A DNA stretch of 64,000 nucleotides from Monodelphis domestica (GCF_027887165.1 NC_077230.1:265365943-265429942), one strand, 5' to 3'. Positions 1-12,734 are shown, counted from the stretch's first letter. Made by a program: numbers and translations. Notes: a model not told the origin generated them from the sequence alone.

Positions 1-29
1 CTGACTTTGTATTATCTCTGGATTCTGTC

Positions 30-420
30 TGCTTGCCTCTAGCATGAGCCTTTGTTATCCTCTGCCTAGTCTATTGTAATAGCCTTCTAAAAACTCACTC
101 CACTGGCATTCTTACAGTCTATCCTTGATGCTACAGTGAGAATAATTTTTAGGCATCAAAAAAAGAAAGCATAGATTTGATTATGCCACTCTGTCTCAAA
201 AATCTTCAGTGACTCACTACTGTTTCCCAAATAAAGTTCAAACTCCTCTGCTTGGCATTCAAGGCACAATCTGGCATTGCCCTGTTTTCATCCTCTCCTT
301 ATGGTGCTCCCCTCTATGCATTCTCTATTTTAGAAAAACTGGACCACTCTCGCTGATCTCTTAATATATCATTTTCTTTCCTCCCTTTGTGTCTTTGTCT
401 ATCTGTTTCTTGTATCTAGA
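30..420 (+). repeat. L2-like fragment
   Basis: 'gattatgccactctgtctca', 'ataaagttcaaactcctctg' and 'ggcattcaaggcacaatctg' follow L2 3' order. Confidence 0.6.
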
Positions 421-1394
421 ATTCAATTTAATGCCACAAATATTTATTTTATGCTTACTATTTGCAGTAGAGTGGAATGGTCTGCTATTTCTTTTTCACC
501 ATTCTTTATTTTTTTTAAAAATCTACACTATACAAATACCAAATAAATGAGTATTTTCACAAACACTGTTGAGCAGAAGAGGAAATATAAAACTGCTAAT
601 CTCTATTATGCAGAACTTCCTTTTGTCCAATTATTTAGTAAATTTGATATATGTTTCAAAACTGTCTTTCTTATCAATGTCTCTTGGTTTTCCTTCTGTT
701 CTTCCATTATTTTTTTGAGGAGGGGGCTGGGAACGTCTTCTATCCTTATTTCCTCTTACCTCCTTCTTGTGGAAGGAAAAAAACACCAGCAAAACAAATT
801 CCTATAAGGGCCAGGACAAAAATGTGTCTTACATTTTTTTCTTTACATTAAGTCCTTCATCAGAAAGTGGATGGCATATGCTTCATTATTGGTTTTTGGA
901 ACTATGGTTGGATATTGCAATGATCAGGAGACTTGTCTTTTAATCTAGTTTTTCTTTCTTATTGTCTATTGAAAAATGTAGCTATTACTTTTCTTGAATG
1001 TTAACCAACTGGTGAGCCGAGATTTCTACGAAATGTCTTATGTGATACAATGATTAACTCATGGGGAGAAAAAACAAACAAGCATAGACTTGGAAAATTA
1101 CTGCGTCCTTTATTCCCCCTATGTTTCTCTCTTTTTTTCTTCTCCAAATTTAAAGTGTTTTTTTCAATGAACAAAAATCTGTTTTCTCTCCTTCTTACCT
1201 CTACCTTGATGGGGGAAAATACCCCAAACTCCACAAATAAGCATAATCAATAATAAAATCCTGCATTGTCCATATCAAAAAACCAAAAACCTCATTTTGT
1301 ACCCTAAGTCACCCATGACACCTCTCTGCCATAAAGCTGTACTTCTGGAATCATAATTAGTCATTACATTGTCTAGAGTTCTTATCTTTAAAAA
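421..1394. other. AT-rich, degraded, possibly L1-tail-derived
   Basis: Parts such as 780-930 resemble L1 3' UTR in reverse, but alignments are short. No gene seen. Confidence 0.3.
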
Positions 1395-1475
1395 TAATTT
1401 AAATTAAATGAAATATATTTGTAAAAATGTTTAACATAGTGACTGATGCATAATAGGTGTTATATAAATGATTAT
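1395..1475 (+). repeat. MIR 3' tail
   Basis: 'aatgaaatatatttgtaaaa' and 'tgcataataggtgttatata' are a MIR end. Confidence 0.5.
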
Positions 1476-1479
1476 TCCT

Positions 1480-2470
1480 TTTCCCTTTCCCATTTAAATG
1501 TCTTTACAATGTTTTTTTTTTCATCATATAAATTGTTCTGGTTCTTTTCCTTTTAGTCTGCTTCATTTCCTACAAGTCTTTCCAGTTTTCTCTGAAACCA
1601 TCCTTTTTTATCATTTCTTATATTAATATAGTATTCCATTGCATTTATCTATCATAATTTGTTCAGCCACCCCCAATTGTATCCTAGTATCCAGTTCTTT
1701 GCCCCTAATAAAACAGTTGCTTATACATATTTGTGTATATGTGGCCCTTTTGATTCCTTTGATCTCTTTGGAGTGTAGTTCTAATAATGTTATTGCTGGG
1801 TTAAAGGGTGTACAGTTTAGGAGAGTTTGGGGCATAGGCTCGAATGACTTTTCAGAATGACTGCACTAATTCACAATGACTCCACCAATTTATGTGTTTT
1901 CCTGGAGCTTCTCCAACATTTGACATTTTCCCTTTTTGTCATCTTTGCTAATCTGATGGGTATGAGATAGAACTATAGTCATTTTAATTTGCATTTTTCT
2001 AACTAGTGATTGGAACTTGTCTGTAGGTAGTGACAGCTTGGAGTTCTTTCTTCAGGGAATGGTTCTTCTTACTTTAAATTTGAATCAATTCCTCATATAT
2101 CTTAGAAATGAGGACCTTCTCTGATAAACGTGCTGCAAAGATTGTTACCAGCTTTCCTTATAATTTTGAGCTGCATTGGTTTTGCTTGTGCAAGTGTTTA
2201 GATTTTATGTAATTTAATCCATTTTATCTTCTTGGATCCTCATAATTCTTTACTTGGTCCCAAAATGTTCTTTTATCTCTAGATCAGAAAGTTAATTTCT
2301 TCTTTGCTATTCTAATTTGTTGATAATGTAACCCTTCATATATTCAGCTACAGCTTATCCTGGTAAACAGAATGAATTGTTGGACAACATTTCATTTCTT
2401 TCAGACTGTTCTCCAATTTTGCAAGTGATTTTGTCCAATAGCAAGTTTTTTAAATTACTTTTTTCAGTCA
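1480..2470 (-). mobile_element. Old L1 3' half
   Basis: Conserved L1 ORF2 landmarks are readable on the minus strand, including a FNPAITLLEL-type block ([10 protein letters not shown] in the intact copy) and the 'tttgatctctttgga' segment near 1760. It ends near the position equivalent to 25400 of the intact copy. Heavily mutated. Confidence 0.75.
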
Positions 2471-2474
2471 TCAA

Positions 2475-3185
2475 ACATAATTTTTTCTTTCAGCTTCCTC
2501 CTCCACTGAAAAAGTAAAACAAAACTCTTTTAAAACAAATATACATAGACAAGTAAAGCAAACTTCCATATTGATCATGCTCAAAAATGTGTTTCATTTT
2601 GTATAATTAATCCATCAATTCTCCACGACTAGGTTAAGTATCATTTTTTGTAACCAGTCTTCTAGAATCATGATCCATTGTTGTGGTTTTATAGTATTGT
2701 TACAGTATAAATTATTCTCTTGGTTTCTCTCACCTCACTTTGCATCACTTCATACAAGTCTTCCCAGGTTTCTCTGAAACAATTCTTTTCTTCATTTCTC
2801 ACCTCACACAGTAGTATTCCATTACATTCATATATCATAATTGATTGAACTGGTTCCTCATTGGAAGGAACCCTTTGGTTTCCAGTTCTTTGATATTCTA
2901 AAAAGAGTATAAATACTTCTGAACATCCAATACCTTTCTCTTTTTCTTTGATCTCTTTGGAGGATAGTGATAGTGGTATCATTGGGTCAAAGGGTATGCC
3001 AAGTTTAGTAACTTTTGTGGTACAGATCCAAATTAATTTCCAGAATGATTGTACCAAAAAGCTCTGCCAATGATATATCAATTTGTCTGTTTTCCTGAAG
3101 TTCCTCCAATATCTGCTATTTTCCTTTTTTTGTAAACTTTTCTAAGATGATCAGTATAAATTGAAACTTCAGAGTTCCTTTAATG
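2475..3185 (-). mobile_element. Old L1 3' end
   Basis: A second copy of the L1 3' UTR plus C-terminal ORF2 starts again here (C/T-rich UTR at 2490, ORF2 C-terminus from 2700). A 130-codon frame survives at 3081-2689. It probably continues at 4575-5215 after later insertions. Confidence 0.75.
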
Positions 3186-3189
3186 TGCC

Positions 3190-3540
3190 TTTCTCTAAAC
3201 CAGGGTAACTTGACAGACCTCAAATCTATTGCTGAGTTAGGGAATATTTATCCTAAGTATGTGAAGACTTCCCCAGCAGGATGGGCAGATGAGAACAATT
3301 TGTTTCAATGGCCATGAAGGCAGTTGAAGCAGGTTCTGTGGAGTGCTTGGGACTTGCCATCTACTGCATTCTGAGCCATCATCAGTCATCCTGATTTTTA
3401 TTTTGCCACTGGATTTCAATGTCTCTGAAAGAGAGCGAGGCTGACAACTTTGCGCAATCTGCCTCACCTAAATCCAATTCACTCATAAGACATCACCCCA
3501 TGTCAATGGTTCTCTCTGAAAAAAAAGGAGAAATGACAGA
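3190..3540 (+). repeat. Marsupial SINE-like repeat, copy 1 (RTE-associated type?)
   Basis: Homologous over most of its length to 21115-21455: both carry 'catcctg..gccatca.cagtc', 'cctcac.taaatccaattca' and end in an A-rich tail after 'ggttctct'. I recall this as a common marsupial family, probably mobilised by an RTE-clade LINE, but cannot confirm the name. Confidence 0.65.
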
Positions 3541-3589
3541 GATATGTAGTTTTTTTTATATATATATAGCTATAGATAGTTTGGATTTG

Positions 3590-4545
3590 CTCATTTAAGA
3601 ACTGTTTGAGGCAGTTCTCAGAAGAAGAAATTAGAACTATACATATCCTTATGAAAAAATGCTCCAAATCACTATGGCTTAGAGAAATGCCAGTTAAAAC
3701 AACTCTGCAATCTCACCTTATGCCATCAGATTGGCTGATATGACCAAAAAGGAAAATGATAAATGTTGGAGGGCATGTGGGAAAATTGGGTCACCGATAC
3801 ACTGTTGGTGGAAATGTGAGCTGTATAACCATTCTGGAGAGCAATATGGAATTAAGTTCAAAGGACCACAAAACTATGTACACCCTTTGACCTAGCAATA
3901 CCACTACTGGGTCTGCATCTCACAGAAATCAGAGATATGGGAAAATACCTGTACCAAAATATTTTTAGCAGCTCTTTTTTAGTGGTAAAAAATTGGAAAC
4001 TGAGGGGTTATTTATCACTTGGGGAATGGATGAACAAGTTGTGGTATATGGTTGTAATGAAATACTACTGTGAAATAGGGAACAATTCAAAGGATGCATT
4101 CAGAAAGCTTAGAAAGGCTTATATGAACTGTTGCAAAGTGAAGTGAGCAGAACCAGGAGAACAATATATACAGTAACAGAAATATCATATGATCAACTGT
4201 GAAGTACTAAACCATTATCAGCAAAACAAATATCCAAGATAACCAAAAAGAACCCATGATTAAAATGCTATCTACAGTTGAATAAGGAACTGTTGGAATC
4301 TGAGTACAAGTTAAAGCATGTCATCTTCCACTATATATCTTTCATGAAATTTCTAGAGTGTGTGATGTGTTTTCTATCATAACGTATAATTTGGGAATAT
4401 ATATTACATGAACAATGGATATAAGACTGCCTCAGGGAATGGGGAAGGGTAGGGAAAGAGAAAATCTGAATTTCTAATGTAAAAAAATTGTCAAAAATAT
4501 TTCTATATGTAACTGAAATAAATTAAATTAAAAAAAGAAGCATCC
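3590..4545 (+). mobile_element. Plus-strand 5'-truncated L1
   Basis: ORF2 C-terminal sequence with 'tgttggagggcatgtgggaa' (Cys-motif region), 'gggaatggatgaacaagttg' and 3' UTR ending in 'taaattaaattaaaaaaaga'. Opposite in orientation to the L1s on either side. No clear TSD found. Confidence 0.85.
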
Positions 4546-4574
4546 ATTCATATACATTGGGGGGGGAAGGCTTA

Positions 4575-5215
4575 TTCTTACTGATTTGAATCCATTCTTT
4601 GTTATCTTTAAAATGAAACTCCTGTCAGAGAAGCTTGCTACAATAATTTTTTCCCCCAATTGACTGTTTTCCCTGCTAATTTTAGCCACACTGGATTTAT
4701 CTGTGCAGATTTAAAAAAAAATACTATCAAAATTGTCCATTTTTACCTTTCATGCTCTTTTCTATCTCTTTTTTTTGTTATGAACTTTCTCCCTATCCAT
4801 AGATCCAACGAATAACTTCTTTTTTGCTCTTCTAATTTGTTTATGATGTGACCATTTATATTTAGGTTGTGCATCTAGAGCTTATCTTGGAATATGATGT
4901 GAGGTAACATAATTTCGTACAGAACGGTATTCAGATTTCTTAGAGGTATTTTTGTCAAATAGGGAGTTTTTACTCCAGTAACTTGGGTCTTGTTTTATTT
5001 ATCTTTAGGTTACTAGGTTCATTTGCTTTGGTATATGGTGCCCATAATTTGACCCACTGATAGACCTCTCTATTTTCAAATGAATACCAAATTATTTTGA
5101 TGAATCTTGCTTTGTAGTATAGTCTGTAATCTAGTACTATTAAGTTCACTTTTTAAATTTTTTCATTATTTCCCTTGAGATTCTTGATCTTTTGTTTCTC
5201 CACAATACTATAATA
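4575..5215 (-). mobile_element. Old L1 ORF2 segment
   Basis: Matches the intact L1 at about 25030-25640 ('aattattttgatgaatcttg', 'tttcattatttcccttgaga'). Likely the upstream part of the L1 at 2475-3185, separated by the insertions between them. Confidence 0.7.
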
Positions 5216-5339
5216 TCATGTATGTCCTACATAATATTATACATAATAATTGCATTAATAACTGATTTATACTATAACAATAGTATGAAAATACAATGAC
5301 CAACCATGAATCTAGAGGATTGATTATGAAATTTGTCAT

Positions 5340-6225
5340 TTTTTTTCTGACTCCACAAAAACCCAGTAGTGGTACTGTAGGTCAAAGGGTGTACATAATT
5401 TTGTGATCCTTTGAGTTTAATTCCATATTGCTGTTCAGAAGTTTTTATTTACAAATGCTGTTATTGAAATTTTTCGCCTAGTTCTGCTAACTTCATTCTG
5501 CATCGGTTCATATAGTTTTCCCAGGTATCTCTATTTTTCTCTTTTGACTACTTACAATACAATAGTGTTCTATATATTCATATGCCATAATTTGCTTAGC
5601 CATTTCCCAACTGAAAGGAATCTGTTCAGTTTCTAGTTCTTTGCCACTACAAAAAGAACTACTCTAAATATCTGTGTGCATCTGGTTCCTTTTTTTCTTT
5701 CTGTGGTCTCTTTAGCAAATAGGCTTAGTGGCATCACTATGTCTAAGGGTAAGAACAGTTTAATAACTTTGGAGATAACAATTCCAAGTTACTTTCCAGA
5801 ATGGCTGGGCCAATTCTTAATTCTAAAAACTGTACACAAATGTACTTATCTCACTATAGCCCATCCAACATTTGTCATTTTCCTTTTTTTTAAGTAATTT
5901 TTGACAATCAGAATTCTTCTAATTTTTATTTATTGAATTATTTGGAGCAATTTTTTCTTACTTGTTAATAGTTTACCTTTCTTCCTTTGAAAACTGCCTG
6001 TTCAGATCTTTTGACCCTTTCTCAATTGGGGAACAGCTCTTGTTCTTAAGAATTTGAATTAATTCTCTTTATATCTTAGATATGAGACTTTTATAAAAAA
6101 ATTCAAGTTTTTTCTCAGTTAACTGTTTCCCTTCTCATTTTAACTTCATTTATTTTGTTTGTGCAGAAAAATCTTTTAATCCTTTGTAATAAATATTGTT
6201 CATTTTGTCTTCTGTGATACTCCCT
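5340..6225 (-). mobile_element. Old L1 fragments, apparently two joined pieces
   Basis: 5340-5440 matches an upstream part of the ORF2 C-terminus ('gtcaaagggtgtacataatt'). From 5460 the L1 runs again from the extreme 3' ORF2 ('gttctgctaacttcattctg') to 6225, so the order is duplicated and a junction lies near 5450. Between 5215 and 5340 is AT-rich sequence of unknown origin. Confidence 0.65.
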
Positions 6226-6229
6226 ATTC

Positions 6230-6400
6230 CTTATTTGTTCACACATGTTTCTGTACTCCATAAATCTGAGGATCTTCATCTTTCTTTAAAGGCCAACTTA
6301 AATGACATTTTCTTCAGGAAGCCTTCCATTACCTCATCTGTCTCTGGCAAACTTTTCTTTTAAATTCATATAGTGTTTTGTCTTATAACTCTCTAATGTA
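6230..6400 (+). repeat. L2-like fragment
   Basis: Contains 'caacttaaatgacattttct' and 'caggaagccttccatta', the L2 3' region seen across mammals. Confidence 0.6.
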
Positions 6401-6404
6401 CTTT

Positions 6405-7250
6405 TTATGCAATAGTTCATGAGGTTGGCATGGAAACCATTTTTCTTTTCTTTTCTTAAACATTTTTTCAATTCTGTCCCTCCCACTACTATTCCCCATT
6501 CCTACCCCCACCTCCATTGAACAAATTAAAACTCCATCAAAAATAAAACCTTTAACACATAGTTTCATAGTCTGGCAAAGTAGATACCCACATTGGCTGT
6601 GTACTTAAATGCATATTTCCTTCAGCATTTAAATTTTAAGTTCATCTTGGTCAGGAGGTGAATGATGTGCTTCACCCTCATTCTTTTGGATCAGTGGTTT
6701 ATAATTGCATTGATCAGAGTTTTAAAGTCTTTCAAGGTGTTTTTGTTTTCCCAAGATGTTTTCTCTTATAATGTTGTTATATAAAATCTTCTAGTTCTGC
6801 TCTCTTCACAGTGTATAAGGAGATAAAGATTTTTCCAGTTACCTCTAAAAATATTTATTTTACTCCTTTGACCATTTATTTATTATGGAATTACTCTTAG
6901 TTTTAGAAATTTGAATCAGTTCCTTATATAGCTTATATTTGAGAACTTAAACAGAGAAATTTGCTGCAAAGATTTTTTTCCCCTCAGGTAGTCAGTTCCC
7001 TTCTAAACTTTACATTAGATATGTTTGCACAAAACCTTCTTATCTTTATATGACCAAAATTGTCCATTTTGATCTTATGTGAACCTCTCTTTTATCTGCT
7101 TAGTCAAGAACTTTTCCTTTATTCACAAATGCATGTGGTAACTTTTCCACGTCCTCTATTTGTTTTTGCTTTGAGCCTTTATATCTAGGTCATGGATCTA
7201 GTTGGATTGGAATTTATCTTGCTATATGGTTTGAAGTGTTGCTTTAAACC
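6405..7250 (-). mobile_element. Old L1 3' region with internal deletion
   Basis: C/T-rich 3' UTR at 6480-6560, ORF2 C-terminus at 6790-6900, then a jump to upstream ORF2 sequence at about 6900-7250. Minus-strand orientation. Confidence 0.65.
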
Positions 7251-7551
7251 TCTTCTGGCTCACTACTTCCATCACCACTGCTACAGGTCTCGCTTGAGAG
7301 ATAGCGTGCTATAGAGAAGTAAGAGGCCACACAACTTCTCTTTACCTCCTCTACTTTAGGTGGAACTAGTAGCACCTGGGATGACTTAAATCCAGTCCAG
7401 TTCACTGAGAATGATTTAGGAAGGGGGTGCTCAAGAAATAATTAAGGAAATGTCTTGCTTGATTTATCAGTTCTGGATCAAAAATAGACAATGCTCATCA
7501 GCCCCACCAGGAATCCCAGGGGAAAAGATAATCAAAATATGTAACATTAGT
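7251..7551. other. No recognised feature
   Basis: Unique-looking sequence between an L1 and a MIR. No coding or repeat signal seen. Confidence 0.3.
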
Positions 7552-7795
7552 TGACATTTATTTAGTACTTTAAAGGCTTATGAAGTGCTTTATTGCATTT
7601 TTTTTTACTTTCTTAACATGCTCATGAAGTAGGTATTGTCATCGCCATTTTATAGGTAAGAAACCTGTGACTCTGAAGTAAAATGATTTGATTGTAGTCA
7701 ACAGTGAGCAACTTGTGACAGAGGTAAGATTTGAACTTAAGTCTTTCTTGATAAGTCCTAAATTCATCGCACTATACCATGTTGTCTCTTTATTT
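7552..7795 (-). repeat. MIR/CORE-SINE
   Basis: Reverse-strand MIR order: 'ttgacatttatttagtactt', 'cgccattttataggtaagaa', 'gaggtaagatttgaactta', then 'actataccatgttgtctct'. Near full length. Confidence 0.75.
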
Positions 7796-7889
7796 GTAGT
7801 CTCTAAATTAACCTGGAATTGATGACTAGGATGCTATTAAAGATGGAGAATGGTTATAGTCCTATCCTATGAGGCAATGGTTTTGGCAA

Positions 7890-7990
7890 GAATCATGAAA
7901 AATAATGTTTGCCTCAGTTTCCTTGTCTGTAAAATGGGAATAATAAGAGCACCTATCTTATAGAGCTGTGAGAATAAGATAATTTTCCTC
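7890..7990 (+). repeat. MIR fragment
   Basis: 'tttgcctcagtttccttgtc' and 'tgtaaaatgggaataataag' are the MIR core in forward orientation. Confidence 0.75.
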
Positions 7991-8109
7991 CCTTAGGAAT
8001 CATAATTTTATTTCATTTCTACAAAATCAATGCAGGTTATATAAATGGATATAAAGTACAGTATGAATATCGAAAGGGAAAGTTTATATTTATGGCATAC
8101 TCTCCTAGT

Positions 8110-8395
8110 GTAGTTTTTTAAATTAAATTTTATTTTCAAACAAACAACCTTCTCTCTCTCCCATTTCCTTCCCTGCCTCCTCCCTCCCCCACTTGAGAAA
8201 CCAAGGAAAACAAAACCTCTGTTACAAGCGTGTAGTCAAACAAATCAAAATTTCTCATTGGCCATTTCTAAAAATATGTTTCAATTTAAACTCAGTCTAT
8301 CTACATCTCTTTCAGTATAAGGGCAGGATGTTTCATTACAAGCCCCAAGAAGTATGGTTAGTCACAGTATTGATCAGAGTCCCCAATTTTCTTTT
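8110..8395 (-). mobile_element. L1 3' UTR fragment
   Basis: A/T tail followed by C/T-rich UTR ('ctcctccctcccccacttga') and 'attgatcagagtcccca' as in other L1 3' ends here. Confidence 0.55.
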
Positions 8396-8399
8396 CTTT

Positions 8400-10060
8400 T
8401 CATAAAAAATTTTTGTTTTAATTAGCCAAGATCTATCTTCTCACACTCCCACTGCAAAGCTTCTCTGCCCCTCATTGAGAACACAAGAAAAACAAAGCCC
8501 ATTATGAAGTTTAGTCAAAGCAAATTTTCTACATTGGTTATGTTCATTCATTCCCCAATTTTTGGCACCTTACAGGTATTTTCATACATCTTTAGAATTT
8601 TTTAAGGCTAATATCTCTTTCTAATTCATCCTACTGCTTCTCCCCTTTCCATTCTTATTTCTGTATTGAGGTAAATATATTTTTCTGCACTCAGCTCTGT
8701 GTCTGTGTGGACATGTTTGTATTCTTTGTTCTTTTGAACAGTTCAGATGAGCATGAGGTTAAAGTGTCACTCCTCCCACTGTTTTCTCCTTATTTTTAGG
8801 CACATATACTCATGTATCCTGACCGAGATACATTTTCCCAACTTTCCTTTACTCTGCTCCTTCACTGCTGCACCATGTGTTCCTTTTCTCTTCTCCATTT
8901 TTTCTTAATATCATCAAAACATAACAGAACCACTGCCAAGCCTTCTCTAATTGGACTCACTCTATGAATACTGATGATGAGAGGGATCAGAGGGAATGTA
9001 TTTATCATCTCCCCATTTTTGAATTAAGTAGTTTATATTTGTTTAATCTTTTATCATGTTCATTCATCTTGACCTTTTTATGTTTCTCTTCACACTCTTG
9101 ATTGAGTTTTAAAGTTTCTCTAGCACTGGTCTTTTTTTATCAGGAATGCATAGAAGTCCTCTATTTCTTTAAAAGTCTATTTTCCCCGAGAGTATTCTAC
9201 TGGATTTTCCTGGGTAATTATTCTTGGCTATAATTCCATATCCTTTCCGTTGTAGAATAGCATATTCCAAGTTCTCTTCTTTATTGTTGTGGCAGTTAAG
9301 TAATGTGTGATTCTGACTATGACTCTTTGGGACTCAAATTCTTTCTGGTTGTTTGCAGTATAGTATTTTTTCAACTTGGATGGTCTGGATTTTGGCTATG
9401 AGATTCTATGAGTTTTCATTTTGAACTTTCTTTCAGGAATTACTTTGCCCTGGAGTTCTAAGAGATCTGGGTGATGTTCTTTTAAGATTTCTTGAAATGT
9501 GATGTCTAGGTTTGGGTATTTTTTGGTCATGGTGTTCACATAGCTCAATGATTCTGAATTTTTTCTCTATCTTTTTTCAAGGTTAGTTGGTTTTTTCTAT
9601 GAAATATGTTATATTTTTCTTCTCTTTTTAGCCTTCTGACTTTGTTTTAATATTTTTTGTTTCATCATGGAGTCATTAGCTTCTATTTGGTCAATTCCAA
9701 TTTTCTGGGAATTTGTTGCTTGGGCAAGGTTTTGTATCTTTTGTGCCAATCATTAATTTTTTTCAAATTCTTTCTCCTGTAGCTCTCATTTTTTCCCCAA
9801 AAATTTCCTTCAGGTATTCTTGTCATATTATAAAAACATTTTTTAACCTAAAAAAATCTTTCTTCATTTCTTCTAGGAATTCTAGTAAAGTTTGTGCGCA
9901 AGCTGTTTTCTGTTTTCTCTTAGGTACTGCTTATAGCCGTTTGGGAATTATTCTTTTCTGTGTTTGTGTTTTTAGTATTCCTGCCATCCTAATAGTTCAT
10001 TATGAGATTCTTTTTTGTTTGCTTGTTTGCACATTTTTCCAGCCTATTTCCTGACCAGAC
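8400..10060 (-). mobile_element. HAL1-like half-L1 (ORF1-type sequence without ORF2)
   Basis: On the minus strand an L1-type 3' tail is joined directly to a region that follows L1 ORF1 in order (compare 8960-10050 with 28860-29400): the segment with 'cctgggtaattattcttggc' and, further on, 'gaatttgttgcttgggcaag'. No ORF2 sequence lies between. A related copy is at 51050-52255. Assignment to HAL1 is inference from layout. Confidence 0.6.
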
Positions 10061-10199
10061 TTGATAGTCCTGGGATTTTCCACAATTCTGGAGAAAAGGT
10101 CTGGGCTGGTTCTGTGGCTGCATTCTTGAGATATTGAGTAGTCAGTTATTATTAGGATCTTGGGGTCGGGTTGTGGACTTACAAACTTTCCCTACTCCT

Positions 10200-10320
10200 A
10201 AAGTGGTGTCAGAGGAGTAATTTGCTCAAAAGACTCAGAAAGTGACAGAGCTAGGATTTGAACCCGATTTCTGTTACTCTAAACCCAACATCCTTTCCAT
10301 TGCACTTTACTTCAAGGATG
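10200..10320 (-). repeat. MIR fragment
   Basis: 'gacagagctaggatttgaac' and 'tccattgcactttacttc' are reverse-strand MIR features. Confidence 0.6.
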
Positions 10321-12240
10321 ATGTCCCTGGGAAAGAAGGATTTTCTTTGTCAAAGGACACCATCTGGTTCTGTCTTCTGGGAGTACTATAGATTTGTGTG
10401 TAGAAACCAGGAGGAATATCAATAGAACCTCTCACAAAGAGTCATGCCTCATTCAACCCATGGGGAGATATGCAGAAATATCCCAGAATCCATGTGTAAA
10501 GTAATGTCCAAGGCTGCCTGCTGGGATTGTCCTAAGGACTGCAGGGAGTACCCTTGATTGGCAGCACTAGTTGGGAACAGTGGGGATGAAAATTGCTTAT
10601 TTTTTACTAGAAATGATTTAAATTATATAGATCTTGAGAAGGGCTGTTCAGTAGAGAGTATCTGCTAGTTTATAAGAGCAAACTTTTACAGTTTCCAGTT
10701 TTCTTTTGTTCTCCTTCACTTTTCACTTAAAACTTTCCTTTTTAATCTTGTAAACAAAGCAATGTGTCTGATTCCCTATCCCCATTCATTGCTGGTGTTC
10801 TCCTGAAACTGCTTTATGCTTACTATATCTGGGTACCCACATGGCCCAACAGCCTGACAATGTACTCTGGGTTCAAATACAGCCAGGTTAAATCCTAAGG
10901 GTTGAGAGCCTGACTCCCTAGAGAGGGATTGGGCTTTCTCTCTCTCTGCCTCTGCCCTGTACCTTGGGGGTGGCTCCAGGGAAAACTCTAAAAGAAAGCT
11001 TAGGTATGGCTCATGGCCCAAATCATAACAAGATTCCTTCTAGGAAAGGTACTCATTGTTCAAAATGGGAATCAGATATAGGACCAAGGTTTATTTCCTC
11101 CACCACAGAAAATGAATAAAGCACAAAGAACTCAGTGCAAGAAATAAAACTATAAAATATAATCATTTCAAATGTTGCATTATAGTTTTCCTAGAAACTG
11201 ATCAAGACAATTTTTGAGGGACTCTTGGGCAGATATTTTGCATTTTATATCCTATTACCTTGAATCTGCACTCTGAGAAAAATTTCAAGATCTAGATCTC
11301 TTGGTCATCCAGGGTGTGGCTTGCTTTAGTCCATCTTCTATAGGATAATCCCAACGTGGTAGTCATCCTCCCCCCCCCCCCAAATGTGCTGTTAGTAAAA
11401 TCCTCCTCATTTTGGTCTACTGATGCTCATATCCAGAACTCAGGAACTCTCAAAAGACAATATTACCATCACACTTGGAAATGCTCATTGTGGGGGATTG
11501 TTAGTTGTTGATTTGTGCCCAAGGAAACAGAGTACCCCAAGAAGGTGGCCAAGCATACAAGGATCAGTCTTGGGCTCAGTTAGGCAGGCATTTGTTCCCT
11601 GTGGCATGCGTTTCTACTCCTACCAGCTGACAGTGCATGCTAAAAGTCCAAGGGAGAGAAGCCCTGCACAGATGGGAGAGGGCAGATCCCTTTCTTGACT
11701 CTTATAGACTACAGAAGAGAAGTTTCTTCAAAAAGCATGTTCCACCCTGAACTTCAGTTTTCCATTACTTGCAGGATAGCCTCCAGTCACTAGAGACCAG
11801 GCTGGAATTTCTGTGTCCTCCCTGTAAAGCATAAGCATCCCTAACCAAAGAGCTGAACTGTGTGTCTGACTTGAGGGAAGGTATCTCAGTCCAGCAGGGA
11901 GGTATAAAGAATGAAAAACAAAAGTTTTATTTCTCCTTTGGAAAGTCAAATCACATTCAGAAAAATAAAATCACCCCAATCTTGACAGGGAGTGAATCAG
12001 TACAGGTTTCACAGGGAAGCTGGTACCCCAGTTTAGCTAGGAGGGAAGGAAGGAAGCTAATGATTCCCAGAGGTGAGGCTGAGGAGGAAATGTGTTTAGA
12101 ACAGATTGTTAATATCAGGTCTGAACACCCAGAAGTGAGAAATGGGAAGTCAAGTTTAGGGAACCCATCTAGTTTGATTGGGACATAGAATGGGTAAAGA
12201 AAATAAAAAAGTAAAATAATGTTGGAAAAGCAGATTGGAA
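10321..12240. other. No recognised gene; unassigned sequence
   Basis: Several short open frames, the longest under 110 codons and none resembling a known family. A C-tract of about 11 lies near 11371. The base composition is more balanced than the flanking L1-rich DNA. No splice-bounded conserved peptide was recognised. Confidence 0.3.
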
Positions 12241-12419
12241 CCAAACAATAGGCTCTTAAGTGCTCAGCTGAGGAATCTGTATTTTATCTTGGAGATAATA
12301 AAGAGCCACTGATGGTTTTTGAGTGAAAAAAAAAGGTATCATCAGAACTATACTTTAGAAAGAGAATTTTGTGATTGGAGATGGAAGTAACAAAACCAAT
12401 TAGAAGGCTAGAAAAAGGT

Positions 12420-12565
12420 GACCATGGCCTGAACTCCATCACTTAGTAAACATTTATTAAATACCTATGATATTCCAGGCACTGTACTAAGCACAAGCAC
12501 TGGGGAGAAGGAGGCAAAAGATAATCCCTTTCCTCAAGGAGCTAGCAATCTAAAGGGGGAAAACG
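12420..12565. repeat. Old interspersed repeat ('aaacatttattaaatacct' type)
   Basis: Carries 'ttccaggcactgtactaagc', 'actggggagaaggaggcaaa' and 'tcctcaaggagctagcaatc', the order of a widespread mammalian repeat. Related pieces are at 56865-56985 and 60345-60460. Family name not certain. Confidence 0.5.
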
Positions 12566-12734
12566 AGAGTGGTAGCACTATGTGTGAGCAGAGAGCAAAG
12601 GATGGCTTTGAATGATGCTATGAAACTATGCATCTTTAATCCCTAAAGAAACAGGGAAGACCTCTGCACATCTGGGGTTTGATTGATATCGCATGATTAT
12701 AATCACATTGATTAGTATCAGATGGGTGCTCCAG

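Noticed and set aside
11423-11698. 91-codon plus-strand frame in moderately GC-rich DNA
   Set aside because: Unrecognised peptide, no flanking exon-like partner.
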